From the NCBI GenBank assembly GCA_964247085.1, contig CAXTSX010000002.1, forward strand, positions 1-64,000: a stretch of 64,000 bases of DNA, read 5' to 3'. This stretch comes from JAAFHZ01 sp964247085. GTDB lineage: Bacteria > Cyanobacteriota > Cyanobacteriia > Cyanobacteriales > Chamaesiphonaceae. The position numbers and the translations under genes were made by a program. Positions 51,981 to 61,468 of the stretch are shown one piece after another (position 1 is the first letter of the stretch; the number at the start of each line of letters is the position of its first letter). The notes under the pieces were generated by a model. That model made no database searches. It worked only from the letters and a program-made list of their open reading frames with translations, and was not told where the DNA came from.

Positions 51981-52883
51981 TTAGGAATTGTGGATTTGTG
52001 CTCCTTGGAGATCGATCGACAGGGCTTGGGCTTGGGTTTGAATTCCTAATTTTTGCCAAGCTTCTTGCATGGCGGCGGCCACGGCTGCCGATCTTGCGGG
52101 TGTAGACAAGGCCAGCAGCGTTGGCCCCGCGCCGCTAATTACTAAGCCATGGGCACCTGTGGCCAAGGCGGCCTGTTCGACCTCCACATAACCCTGAATT
52201 AACGTTTGGCGGTAGGGCTGATGAATGCGATCGGCTAAACCGGTAGCCAGCCAGTCGGGGTTGCCGGTTTCTAAACCGCGCAGCATCATCCCCAAATGGG
52301 CAATATTAAAAACCGCATCAGCACGACTATAGCTGCTGGGCAACACCTGACGGGCTGCCGCTGTAGAAAGTTCAAAGTTGGGGATGGCAATCACCGGAAT
52401 TACATCAGGATGCCAGTTAATATCGCAGATTTCCCAGTCCGTCCCGCGTGTAGCTGCTAAACGACAGCCACCAATTAGGGCTGGGACTACATTATCGGGA
52501 TGCCCTTCCATTTCGATCGCTAGCTGGGTGATGATCCCTAGACTACAGGGTTCACCTACTAAAGCATTGGCGCCCAGTAGTCCGCCGACAATGGCGGTGG
52601 CCGAGCTACCTAAGCCCCGGGCTAAGGGCACCCCCAACTCCAGCTCGATTTTAACCGGCGGTACTGGTTTTTGGAGATGTTCAAAAAGTTTGGCAAAGGC
52701 TTGATAGGCCAAATTGGAGCTGCCCTGATCTACTCGATCGGCTTCGGCTCCGGTGGCTTCGATCGTCAGCTGGTCAGCTGGACTGAACTTAAATTGGTTA
52801 TAGAGACTGAGGGCAGCGCCGATACAGTCAAAACCAGCCCCCAAATTAGCAGTGGTGGCTGGTACCCGCACAATAACAGACAT
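51981..52883 (-). CDS. thrB: Homoserine kinase
   Basis: The enzyme phosphorylates homoserine in threonine synthesis. The 300-residue protein has GHMP kinase motifs: PATTANLGAGFD at the N-terminus, the ATP-binding PLARGLGSSATAIVGG (about 87-102), and the C-terminal GAHGLVISGAGPTLLAL. Length is typical. No other threonine gene is adjacent. Confidence 0.96.
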   Translation of the reverse strand: MSVIVRVPATTANLGAGFDCIGAALSLYNQFKFSPADQLTIEATGAEADRVDQGSSNLAYQAFAKLFEHLQKPVPPVKIELELGVPLARGLGSSATAIVGGLLGANALVGEPCSLGIITQLAIEMEGHPDNVVPALIGGCRLAATRGTDWEICDINWHPDVIPVIAIPNFELSTAAARQVLPSSYSRADAVFNIAHLGMMLRGLETGNPDWLATGLADRIHQPYRQTLIQGYVEVEQAALATGAHGLVISGAGPTLLALSTPARSAAVAAAMQEAWQKLGIQTQAQALSIDLQGAQIHNS

Positions 52884-52902
52884 AGGGTTTCACATCTAAA
52901 AA

Positions 52903-53793
52903 TTAATCATTGGGCGACTTTTTGTGATGAAGTCTAATCCCCAGGAAAATATCATAGATGAAATGCATCATATCTTTGCCTTTCAGTAAGCCCAAAGATT
53001 GATGACAGCCTTTTTCGTCTAGCAGTGGCTGAGCGTAATAGTAAGCTGCTTGGTATTTGTACCAAGGAATAGAAGGCCAGAGGTGATGAATTAGGTGATA
53101 ATTTTGACCGAAAATCAAAATATTAGTAATCGGGCTGGGATAGACCCGGGCATTTTTCCAGCGACTGCGTTCCTCAAAGGGACGATGGGGCAGGTAATCG
53201 AAAAATAGACCCAGAGCAATACCAACAACTAAAGCTGGTGAGAACCAGTAGTTCAAAATGTAGCCAATAAAACCATATTGACAGGCCAGGGCAATGATCA
53301 CGGCGACGACCAACCGGCTCAGAAACCATTCTAACAATTCATTCTTTTTCCAAAGGCGGCGTTGGAAAAAATAGATCTCGTGATAGAAAAAACGAGCGGC
53401 AATCATCCAAAGTGGTCCGCCGGTAGAAACATAATGGTCCGGATCATTCTCTGGATCGTTGACGTTGGCGTGATGCTGAATATGTACGCGAGTGAAGACA
53501 GGGAAAGCAAAACCTAGCATTAGGGCGCTGCCGTGTCCCATGACTGCGTTCATGATTTTGTCGGGATGCGCGGCATTGTGCGAAGCATCATGAATCACTG
53601 TGCCAGCCATATGTAGGGCTAAAACGTTTAAGGAAAAGCATACCCAACCCGGAAAGGCCAGTTGCCAATAGCCAACGGTGGACAGTATGACTAGTCCGAT
53701 CGCTGTAAAAAACATCAACACATTGATATTCAAACTATCTGGTGGCCCCACGAATTCCTTGGGTATGGTTAGCCGCTGTGTGGCCTCCGACAT
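52903..53793 (-). CDS. crtR: Beta-carotene hydroxylase CrtR
   Basis: CrtR is a membrane di-iron enzyme that hydroxylates the beta ring to form zeaxanthin and related carotenoids. The 296-residue protein has the His clusters HDASHNAAH (68-76), HIQHH (104-108) and YHLIHHLWP, plus several hydrophobic helices. The sequence matches cyanobacterial CrtR, not the CrtZ type. It is upstream of thrB on the same strand with a 19-bp gap. Confidence 0.95.
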   Translation of the reverse strand: MSEATQRLTIPKEFVGPPDSLNINVLMFFTAIGLVILSTVGYWQLAFPGWVCFSLNVLALHMAGTVIHDASHNAAHPDKIMNAVMGHGSALMLGFAFPVFTRVHIQHHANVNDPENDPDHYVSTGGPLWMIAARFFYHEIYFFQRRLWKKNELLEWFLSRLVVAVIIALACQYGFIGYILNYWFSPALVVGIALGLFFDYLPHRPFEERSRWKNARVYPSPITNILIFGQNYHLIHHLWPSIPWYKYQAAYYYAQPLLDEKGCHQSLGLLKGKDMMHFIYDIFLGIRLHHKKSPND

Positions 53794-54063
53794 CCGGTGT
53801 TATCCCCTGTATGAATTTTTAATAAATCTATATCTTTTTTTCGAGTATACGCGAAATGAGCAGGTTTACAAAGGTTTGTTAAGCTCTATTTGCTCCGAAT
53901 CTCTGAATTTAAGATTAAGCTCAATATGTATTGCAAAAACCAAAGAATAGTGCTGTTATTCGGCTTCTAGTCTACTGGAAACTTTTTAGGTGAATATTCA
54001 GTCCCTATTTTCTAGGTCAGTAATTCTAAGTTTTCCCATTAGCCATTTGGCTTAACAAAAATC

Positions 54064-54813
54064 ATGAGAAATTTGTCAGTAGCATTTTTTAGTCTGACGC
54101 TCACACTGTTGGTGGGGACAAATGCGGCCTGGAGTGAGTCCAGGATTGAAAGAGACGATCGCACTGGTAGTTCTGCTTCACCCTCCTCGTCATCTTATCC
54201 CCCTTCCGATCGCACAGCTGCTGCGATCGCTAATGGCACTTCTCGGTTTGCCTGCGAAACTGTAAGTGGTGAGCAAACCGTTGTCTATCGTCCCCAATCG
54301 CGCGCTGGTGAAGCTTATTCTTGGGCAATTCCTGGCAACATGGGTAACGCCTGGAGTTCCACTCGCCGCTGTGGTGAAATTAGTAGAAGGTTGGAATCCT
54401 ATCGATCGGATGGCTTAGAAGAACTGCGAATTAGTGTCGAAAACCGTTCTAACATCGTTTGTGTCACCACCGAGAGAAATCCTAATTGTCGGATTGTCTT
54501 TACCGTACCTAGTGGTCAAGACCCAGTCGCTGTTAGGGATCGAGTTTTTCGGAACCTGACACTAGCAGATAGTGGCCAACAAACCCAGGGCGTAAATACT
54601 TTTGTGGGTGGCAGCGATAACGGCCTGGATGGGTTACTGGGTCAAGGGTCATCGGTTCAATCTAGCTCTAGGGCTAGTTTCCGCAGCAAATCGGCAGGAA
54701 TTAGCCTGAAGCCATTTCTTTCCAAAGAAGATGGTGGCACTGGCAACCAAATGGGCAACCCAGTCGCTGTGCCGCAGCGGTACCGGTTGAACCCTAACAA
54801 CTTCCGGAAATAA
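54064..54813 (+). CDS. COP23-domain secreted protein
   Basis: The 249-residue precursor has a signal peptide (about 1-24, ending AAWS) and a COP23 domain (about 55-180): RFACETVSGEQTVVYRP, STRRCGEISRRLE and NIVCVTTERNPNCRIVFTVP, with paired Cys. COP23 was described as a circadian-controlled protein in a unicellular cyanobacterium, but what it does is unclear. The C-terminal part is Ser/Gly-rich and variable. Confidence 0.85.
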   Translation: MRNLSVAFFSLTLTLLVGTNAAWSESRIERDDRTGSSASPSSSSYPPSDRTAAAIANGTSRFACETVSGEQTVVYRPQSRAGEAYSWAIPGNMGNAWSSTRRCGEISRRLESYRSDGLEELRISVENRSNIVCVTTERNPNCRIVFTVPSGQDPVAVRDRVFRNLTLADSGQQTQGVNTFVGGSDNGLDGLLGQGSSVQSSSRASFRSKSAGISLKPFLSKEDGGTGNQMGNPVAVPQRYRLNPNNFRK

Positions 54814-54834
54814 ACCGGAAATTAAATAAAATAG

Positions 54835-54906
<72 letters not shown>

Positions 54907-55135
54907 ATAGCCTGATAATCCTAGCAAACCTCTGCTGTTTTGGCTAGTTTAGTTGAGTGTTGTTACTAAAAATCAAACAATAATACAAAAATGCCCATTT
55001 TCGGAGGAGATCTCTAGAGGATGGGTATTTTCATCATAAGATTGATTATGAAATGCTACTGAGTGTTGAGTCTATCTACATCAAACCCTCAACGTCATAT
55101 TCCATTTTTATCCCTTCAATGCAAACTGCTAATAA

Positions 55136-56749
55136 ATGCAAACGGCTGACCAGAAATTCTCGCTTACTACTCCACTTTACTATGTTAATGACTTGCCGCA
55201 CATTGGCCACGCCTACACCACGATGGCAGCGGATGTTTTAGCTAGATTTTATCGTCTACAAGGTCATCAGGTAATGATGATTACTGGCACCGATGAGCAT
55301 GGCCAGAAAATTGAGCGGACAGCGATCGCTCAAGGGGTGTCGCCCCAAGATCATTGTGATCGAGTGGTCAGTGGTTTTCAGGAACTCTGGCGCAGTTATG
55401 ATATCCAGTTCGATCGGTTTATTCGGACTACTGACGCACCACATGAGGCGATCGTCCGGGAGTTTTTTGACCGAGTTTTAGCCCAAGGTGATATTTACCA
55501 AGGTAAACAACAGGGCTGGTACTGCGTCGCTTGCGAAGAATTTAAAGAAGAGCGAGATCTATTAGCCGAGCATCACTGCCCTTTACATCCCAGCAAAGTC
55601 GCTGAATGGCGGGATGAAACTAACTATTTCTTTCGGCTCTCCAAATATCAGCAGCAATTGGAGCAACTTTATATCGATCGGCCAGAGTTTATTCAGCCGA
55701 ACAGTCGTCGCAATGAAGTTCTGAATTTTGTGAAGCAGGGTTTGCAGGACTTTTCGATTTCGCGGGTGAATGTGGAGTGGGGGATCCCCTTACCAAACGA
55801 CCCAGCGCAGACTATTTATGTGTGGTTTGATGCCTTGCTGGGATATATTAGTGCCCAGCTTGATCCGGGAGCGGAGCCCACATTAGCAAATGCTACCAAT
55901 CAGTTTTGGCCAGTCAATGTGCATATTATTGGCAAAGATATTTTGCGCTTTCATGCGGTTTATTGGCCAGCCATGCTGATGTCGGCAGGTTTGCCCTTAC
56001 CCGGCATGGTCTTTGGTCATGGCTTTTTTACCAAAGATGGTCGCAAGATGAGTAAGAGTGAAGGTAATACGATCGATCCCCAAATTTTAGTCGATCGGTA
56101 TGGTTCCGAAGCCCTGCGCTACTATTTTCTGAAGTCTTTTGAGTTTGGCCAGGATGGGGACTTTAATGAGACGCGCTTTGTGGAAATGGTCAATAAAGAC
56201 CTGGCTGGCGGTCTCGGGAATTTGTTGAATCGCACCATGGGTATGGTGAATAAATATTGTGGTAGTACGATTCCGGATTGTGATGTGGCCAATATCCCCA
56301 GCACTCATCCGCTGAAGCACTTAGGATCTGATCTGGGTGCTAGGGTGGCTCAAGATTACGTCAAATTATCTTTCCAAAATGTGTGTGTGGCAGTTCTAGA
56401 AATAGTCCAGGCTAGTAATAAATTTATTGATGATATGGCACCCTGGACTTTATACAAACAGGGTCAGCAAGCCGAATTACAAGAAGTTCTATACAGCCTG
56501 CTGGAATCAGTCCGTTTAGCTAGCTTCTTACTGGCACCTGTGATCCCCAAGATTGCGACTGCTATTTATCTGCAACTGGGTTTGACAATAGATTTTGATG
56601 TCCTACAATCGACAGAGCAAAATATCGATGTCAGTGCGCATAGTTGTTGGGGTTTCTTGACTGTTGGTCAGACCTTGAGCGCACCACATCCAGTATTTGT
56701 TAAACTAGAGATACCACCCGAGGTGATCACAAATGCTGAAAATGCTTAA
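55136..56749 (+). CDS. metG: Methionyl-tRNA synthetase
   Basis: Charges tRNA-Met. The 537-residue protein has HIGHAY (from about 22), a CVACEE/HHCPLH insertion, KMSKS (K304-S308) and an anticodon-binding helical domain at the C-terminus. It lacks the extra C-terminal EMAP-like tRNA-binding domain found in some bacteria. The start ATG 55136 has no strong ribosome site. Confidence 0.97.
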   Translation: MQTADQKFSLTTPLYYVNDLPHIGHAYTTMAADVLARFYRLQGHQVMMITGTDEHGQKIERTAIAQGVSPQDHCDRVVSGFQELWRSYDIQFDRFIRTTDAPHEAIVREFFDRVLAQGDIYQGKQQGWYCVACEEFKEERDLLAEHHCPLHPSKVAEWRDETNYFFRLSKYQQQLEQLYIDRPEFIQPNSRRNEVLNFVKQGLQDFSISRVNVEWGIPLPNDPAQTIYVWFDALLGYISAQLDPGAEPTLANATNQFWPVNVHIIGKDILRFHAVYWPAMLMSAGLPLPGMVFGHGFFTKDGRKMSKSEGNTIDPQILVDRYGSEALRYYFLKSFEFGQDGDFNETRFVEMVNKDLAGGLGNLLNRTMGMVNKYCGSTIPDCDVANIPSTHPLKHLGSDLGARVAQDYVKLSFQNVCVAVLEIVQASNKFIDDMAPWTLYKQGQQAELQEVLYSLLESVRLASFLLAPVIPKIATAIYLQLGLTIDFDVLQSTEQNIDVSAHSCWGFLTVGQTLSAPHPVFVKLEIPPEVITNAENA

Positions 56750-56831
56750 CTAGCTTCGGTCAACAAATTTTCATAATAAAGCTTCTTTTTTTTAACTCTT
56801 CATAATAAAACCCTGAGGCATTTTTTCTTAC

Positions 56832-57422
56832 ATGTTAAGTAATAGTACAAATAATTTCAGCCAGACTAGTGCTTTCTCAGCAGAGCAGGTCTTAGAAAAC
56901 CGTGGCCGGGTAGCCATTTTTATTGATGGTTCTAATCTTTTTTATGCCGCTTTACAGCTCAATATTGAAATTGACTACACCAAGTTACTAACTAGACTGA
57001 CGGGTGGTTCGCGCTTACTTCGTTCATTTTTTTATACTGGTGTCGATCGCACTAACGAAAAGCAACAGGGTTTCTTGTTGTGGATGCGTCGAAATGGCTA
57101 TCGGGTGATTGCTAAAGATCTGGTGCAACTGCCCGATGGCTCCAAGAAAGCCAATTTAGATGTGGAAATTGCCGTCGATATGATGGCCTTAGTCGGCTCT
57201 TATGATACCGCTGTGTTGGTGAGCGGTGATGGTGATCTGGCCTATGCTGTCGATTCAGTCAGTTACCGAGGCGTGCGCGTCGAAGTTGTCAGCTTGCGTT
57301 CGATGACCAGTGATAGCTTGATCAACGTGTCTGATCGATATATTGATTTAGAAAGTGTGCGCGAAGATATTCAAAAAACTTCTCGCACTAATGGTGTTGT
57401 CACCCCTGAAATGTGGGTGTAG
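56832..57422 (+). CDS. LabA-like NYN domain protein
   Basis: A 196-residue NYN/DUF88 protein begins its domain at VAIFIDGSNLFYAAL and has the acidic residues KANLDVEIAVDMM, LVSGDGDLAYAV and DS..NVSDRYIDL. NYN domains resemble PIN nucleases. In Synechococcus elongatus LabA acts in circadian output repression; orthology here is plausible but not certain. Its stop overlaps the next gene's GTG by 10 bp. Confidence 0.88.
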   Translation: MLSNSTNNFSQTSAFSAEQVLENRGRVAIFIDGSNLFYAALQLNIEIDYTKLLTRLTGGSRLLRSFFYTGVDRTNEKQQGFLLWMRRNGYRVIAKDLVQLPDGSKKANLDVEIAVDMMALVGSYDTAVLVSGDGDLAYAVDSVSYRGVRVEVVSLRSMTSDSLINVSDRYIDLESVREDIQKTSRTNGVVTPEMWV

Positions 57423-58564
57423 ACTTGGTTAGTGATGTTCAGCGCCACTGGTGGGCGGGAATTTTGTGTGGAATTGCGCTGGTAGCTTGTGCCGCGCCCC
57501 CCGCCAAAGCGCCAGTCCCCAAAAATCAGGAAAACAAACTGACTATTAACAATTTCAGTGTGGAACAATCCGATCCCAGTGGTAAGTTGTGGTGGCGCTT
57601 AAAAGCCAAGCAGGCCGTATACACAGTGGATCGAAAAATAGCCAAGGCTACAGACTTAGTGGGGGAACTCTATCAAGACAATCAAGTTGTTTTGAAGTTA
57701 GCGGCTAAAGCTGCTGATGTGGAGCAAGATGGCCAAAAAATATTCCTGCGTGGTGATGTGACGGCCAAAGAAACTCGTAATAATTTGGTGGTTTTGAGCC
57801 AAGAATTAGAGTGGCGACCCACCGAAGACTTGCTAACTATCAGCAAAAATGTCCGGGCTAGTCATCCTAAAGTGCAGGCGCAGGCCAGCAGAGGTAAGTA
57901 CGTTAGCCGTAAACAGCGTTTAGAGATGTTTGATCGCATCGTGGCCTGGGCACCAGAGCAAAGTATCCGGCTGCAAACCGACTATTTACAGTGGCAGGTG
58001 GATGCCCAAAAAATTACTGGTAACCAGCCAGTCCAGGTGGAGCACTATCGCGATCGACTATTGCTAGAACAGGTCAATGCCAACCAACTGACCTATAGTT
58101 TGGATCAACAGACTGTTCAACTCCAAGGCAAAGTTCAGTTTCAATCTGCGAAACCGCCGCTCACTTTCACCGCTGGCAGCGCCCGTTGGCAAGTTCAGCA
58201 GCAACTCATTACAGCGGCGGATTCCTTGAAAATTATTCATAAACAAGAGCAAGTTACTTTTACGGCTAATAACGGGGCGATCGATCTGAGCAAAAATGTC
58301 GCCACCCTGACTGGTAATGCCCAAGGACTGGCAACTCGTAACCAAGCCAATCTGCGAGCCGATCGGCTAACTTGGCAAATCGATAACCAGCAAATAGTGG
58401 GGACTGGTAATGTCCGTTACCAACAGCAGGAGCCCACCTTAACCTTGACAGGGGTCAAAGGAGTCGGCAAACTCCAGGATCAATCGGTAGTCGTCACCGG
58501 TAATAGCCAGCAGTTGGTGGAAACCCAAATTATTCCCACCGATCCCCCTGCGACTAGTCCCTGA
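57413..58564 (+). CDS. lptC: LptC family lipopolysaccharide transport protein
   Basis: LptC receives lipopolysaccharide from the LptBFG transporter in the periplasm. The 383-residue protein starts at GTG 57413, inside the end of the labA-like gene. It has a lipoprotein-like signal (ILCGIALVAC) and repeated OstA/LptA-like beta strands such as DVTAKETRNNLVVLSQ and KVQFQSAKPPLTFTAG. It is longer than E. coli LptC, as usual in cyanobacteria. Confidence 0.85.
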   Translation: MGVDLVSDVQRHWWAGILCGIALVACAAPPAKAPVPKNQENKLTINNFSVEQSDPSGKLWWRLKAKQAVYTVDRKIAKATDLVGELYQDNQVVLKLAAKAADVEQDGQKIFLRGDVTAKETRNNLVVLSQELEWRPTEDLLTISKNVRASHPKVQAQASRGKYVSRKQRLEMFDRIVAWAPEQSIRLQTDYLQWQVDAQKITGNQPVQVEHYRDRLLLEQVNANQLTYSLDQQTVQLQGKVQFQSAKPPLTFTAGSARWQVQQQLITAADSLKIIHKQEQVTFTANNGAIDLSKNVATLTGNAQGLATRNQANLRADRLTWQIDNQQIVGTGNVRYQQQEPTLTLTGVKGVGKLQDQSVVVTGNSQQLVETQIIPTDPPATSP

Positions 58565-58614
58565 CCTGTCCTGATAGAATAGAAAAAGCTTTTTACCCCT
58601 CCCCATCGATCGTC

Positions 58615-59481
58615 ATGAACCTACCTCTGTCTCGCAAAGAAGAACTGCGACAGCGCCGTCTTCAGCTGCGTCGGCAGCGACGTTGGCGTGCTTTGAAAAT
58701 CTGTTGGCAAGTACTGGTGTTGGGGAGCATTGTTAGTGGGATATTTTGGGCAGTGCAGCAACCAGATTGGGTAATTCGCCAATCTCAACAAATTCAAATT
58801 CGCGGCAATCGATATCTTGCTGCTAATACAGTGCGGGAGATGCTCGGTCTGAAATATCCAGTGTCTTTGCTACAGGTCGAGCCCCAAAGCTTAAATGCTA
58901 AATTATTGAATCAGGGTGGCATCTTGGCCGCTAACATCCACCGGGAGTTACTTCCTCCTCGTATTACTATCCAGATACAGGATCAACCCCCAGTCGCCGT
59001 TGCCGATCGAGCAGATCAGCCTGGCTTGGTAAACGCCACTGGTAAATGGTTACCCTTGAACAGCTATCAAATAGATAATGATAAATTGCCGCATTTAAGA
59101 ATATTAGCTGCTAGTAACGGACTTTGTCCTGATTGGCCAACTTTCTATCAAGCGATTCGGAATAGTCCGATCCCCGTGAGTGAAATTGACTGCCGTGATA
59201 CTTTGAATCTTCTGTTAAAGACTGACATTGGAGATGTGCGCATTGGTTCATTCGAACCAGCTAGACTGCGCCAACAGTTGCAAAAAGCCTACGAATTAGG
59301 TGATTGGAAGAAACTTTACCAACTGAAATATAATCAAACATCGGATATTGCTTATATTGATTTAGAAAATCCTGATATGCCCAAGATCCAGCAATCAATT
59401 GCTAACACTACTAAAAAGACCGAACCGCAGGCTGATGATCAGAATACCAAGACTAATACCGACGATCTTCCACCTCACTAG
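58615..59481 (+). CDS. ftsQ: Cell division protein FtsQ
   Basis: FtsQ is a bitopic divisome protein. The 288-residue protein has a basic cytoplasmic N-terminus, one membrane helix (about 30-47), a POTRA domain (QIQIRGNRYLAANTVREML) and a beta domain to about 240; the tail is polar and variable. It is followed by ftsZ with a 295-bp gap, the usual order in cyanobacteria. Confidence 0.88.
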   Translation: MNLPLSRKEELRQRRLQLRRQRRWRALKICWQVLVLGSIVSGIFWAVQQPDWVIRQSQQIQIRGNRYLAANTVREMLGLKYPVSLLQVEPQSLNAKLLNQGGILAANIHRELLPPRITIQIQDQPPVAVADRADQPGLVNATGKWLPLNSYQIDNDKLPHLRILAASNGLCPDWPTFYQAIRNSPIPVSEIDCRDTLNLLLKTDIGDVRIGSFEPARLRQQLQKAYELGDWKKLYQLKYNQTSDIAYIDLENPDMPKIQQSIANTTKKTEPQADDQNTKTNTDDLPPH

Positions 59482-59776
59482 AATCCTTTATCTTTTGTTA
59501 ATATGGCCATGACTGTTGCACTGATGTGATAGATTAATCATCGGAAATTACAATAAAATCCATAAGTGCCGCTGCGAATTTTTGATTAATTTCTTTTAAT
59601 TCTATTCTAGTTTTGTGGAATTTTGGTGCATCTCAATTTCACTCAGTTTGATACTAAATTTGAAATTATTTAGAAAGATAATTGAGTTCTGCGTTTTATC
59701 CAGCAACGGTTCAATTCTTTAATTGCCGTGTGCTTGACAAGAGAATACAATTATCATTAACCTAACCTTTGCAAGC

Positions 59777-60961
59777 ATGAGCCAGCCCAACCCTATCTCA
59801 TACCCAGGATTTAACTCAACTCCCATGCCCGGTAGCGACCCGATGTTTGACGAAATTATCCCCAGTAATATGGCAAAAATTAAAGTGATTGGTGTCGGCG
59901 GTGGCGGCAGCAATGCGGTCAATCGGATGATTGCTAGCGATATCACCGGTATTGAGTTTTGGACTATGAACACTGATGCCCAGGCGCTTTCTGGCGCCAA
60001 TGCTAATCGGCGTTTACAGTTAGGGCAGAAACTAACTAGGGGTCTAGGGGCTGGCGGAAATCCAGCGATCGGACAAAAAGCGGCAGAAGAATCCCGAGAA
60101 GAGATTGCAGCGGCCTTGGAGGGCGCTGATTTGGTATTCATTACCGCTGGCATGGGTGGTGGTACTGGTACAGGGGCAGCGCCAATTGTGGCCGAAGTGG
60201 CCAAGGAAATGGGTGCCTTGACAGTGGGTGTGGTAACTCGACCATTTACTTTTGAAGGACGGCGACGCACCAATCAAGCCGAAGAAGGTATTATGGCTTT
60301 GCAGAGTCGGGTGGATACTCTGATTGGGATTCCCAATGACAAGTTATTAGCGGTGATCTCGGAGCAGACTCCCGTCCAAGAAGCTTTTCGGCTGGCCGAT
60401 GATGTGTTGCGATCGGGTGTGCAAGGTATTTCCGACATTATTATGATTCCGGGCTTGGTGAACGTTGACTTTGCTGATGTCCGTGCGATTATGGCGGATG
60501 CCGGTTCGGCGATGATGGGCACTGGTCAAGGTTCTGGTAAATCGCGAGCCAGAGAAGCGGCTTTGATGGCAATTTCTTCACCGTTGCTAGAGTCTTCGAT
60601 CGAAGGTGCTCGGGGAGTCGTCTTTAATATTACCGGTGGTACCGATTTAACCTTGCATGAGGTCAACACGGCTGCTGAAACTATTTATGAAGCCGTTGAT
60701 CCCAATGCCAACATTATTTTCGGGGCGGTTTTAGACGATCGAATGCAGGGCGAAATTCATATTACGGTAATTGCGACGGGATTCACTGGCGAAGTGCAGT
60801 CTACGACTGTCTCGATGACAAGTAATAAGCCCCTGCCCCAGGTTCCTCCTAAGCGTAATCCGATCGTTGCGCCGGCTTCACCCCCACCTACTCCAGAACC
60901 TAAAATTCCTCAAGGTGGATTGGATATTCCAGATTTTTTGAAAGAACGCCGTCCTAAATAA
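59777..60961 (+). CDS. ftsZ: Cell division protein FtsZ
   Basis: FtsZ polymerises with GTP to form the division ring. The 394-residue protein has an N-terminal extension of about 30 residues, then IKVIGVGGGGSNAVNRMI, the GTP loop GGGTGTGAAP, NVDFADVRAIM and the C-terminal IPDFLKERRPK that binds partners. All core motifs are intact. Confidence 0.98.
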   Translation: MSQPNPISYPGFNSTPMPGSDPMFDEIIPSNMAKIKVIGVGGGGSNAVNRMIASDITGIEFWTMNTDAQALSGANANRRLQLGQKLTRGLGAGGNPAIGQKAAEESREEIAAALEGADLVFITAGMGGGTGTGAAPIVAEVAKEMGALTVGVVTRPFTFEGRRRTNQAEEGIMALQSRVDTLIGIPNDKLLAVISEQTPVQEAFRLADDVLRSGVQGISDIIMIPGLVNVDFADVRAIMADAGSAMMGTGQGSGKSRAREAALMAISSPLLESSIEGARGVVFNITGGTDLTLHEVNTAAETIYEAVDPNANIIFGAVLDDRMQGEIHITVIATGFTGEVQSTTVSMTSNKPLPQVPPKRNPIVAPASPPPTPEPKIPQGGLDIPDFLKERRPK

Positions 60962-60963
60962 GT

Positions 60964-61006
60964 AAAAAAAAGAAGACTAACCTTAAGAGGGAGCCTTCTT
61001 TTTTTT
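60964..61006 (+). terminator. Terminator of ftsZ
   Basis: AAAAAAAAGAAG (60964-60975) pairs with CTTCTTTTTTTT (60995-61006), 12 bp, with an imperfect inner stem. It lies directly after the ftsZ stop. Confidence 0.75.
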
Positions 61007-61013
61007 GATATTT

Positions 61014-61055
61014 AACAAAAAGCAGCAGTGCCAGATAGCGCTACTGCTTTTTGTT
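61014..61055 (-). terminator. Terminator-like hairpin downstream of tRNA-Asn
   Basis: AACAAAAAGCAG (61014-61025) and CTGCTTTTTGTT (61044-61055) form a 12-bp stem, extended by AGTGC/GCGCT. On the minus strand it follows the tRNA. Confidence 0.75.
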
Positions 61056-61070
61056 GATTATCTAGAAATA

Positions 61071-61142
61071 CTCCCCGAGTAAGATTCGAACTTACGACCG
61101 GTCGGTTAACAGCCGACTGCTCTACCGCTGAGCTATCGAGGA
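61071..61142 (-). tRNA. tRNA-Asn (GTT)
   Basis: The minus strand folds as a 72-nt tRNA: acceptor TCCTCGA/TCGGGGA, D arm GCTCAGCGGTAGAGC, anticodon stem GTCGG/CCGAC with loop CTGTTAA (anticodon GTT), T arm GTAAGTTCGAATCTTAC. The discriminator is G and CCA is not encoded. Confidence 0.97.
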
Positions 61143-61468
61143 AAATAGTGTTTTTCACACCTTCGCTATTATATGTGCAAAAGTCTTGGTTTGACAAGTA
61201 GATGTTTGTCTTTTTGGGAAAATAGCCAAAAATAGTGACTAGACGCTACCGGTAGGGTCGCTAGATAGCTTGAGACACTACTAATGAAAATGCCATGAAA
61301 TAGCAGGATAAAAATTGGAATAAGCAACTAATACAAACTAGCTACTGCTAGATATGGTGGAGGTAGGTGATCTTAGTCACCATATATATATGGTGTTCGA
61401 TAAATATTAATTCCGGAATTCTGGAGAGATTCGGTCTACAATTGTGACTCCGTGAATATAAGCTGTTT
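61143..61468. other. Region upstream of rep gene with palindromes
   Basis: A perfect 18-bp palindrome CACCATATATATATGGTG lies at 61378-61395. Just before it is GGTGA...TCACC (61366-61380), and at 61413-61424 an almost perfect palindrome around GAATTC. These could be operator or origin elements for the following gene. No ORF or RNA gene is seen. Confidence 0.45.
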
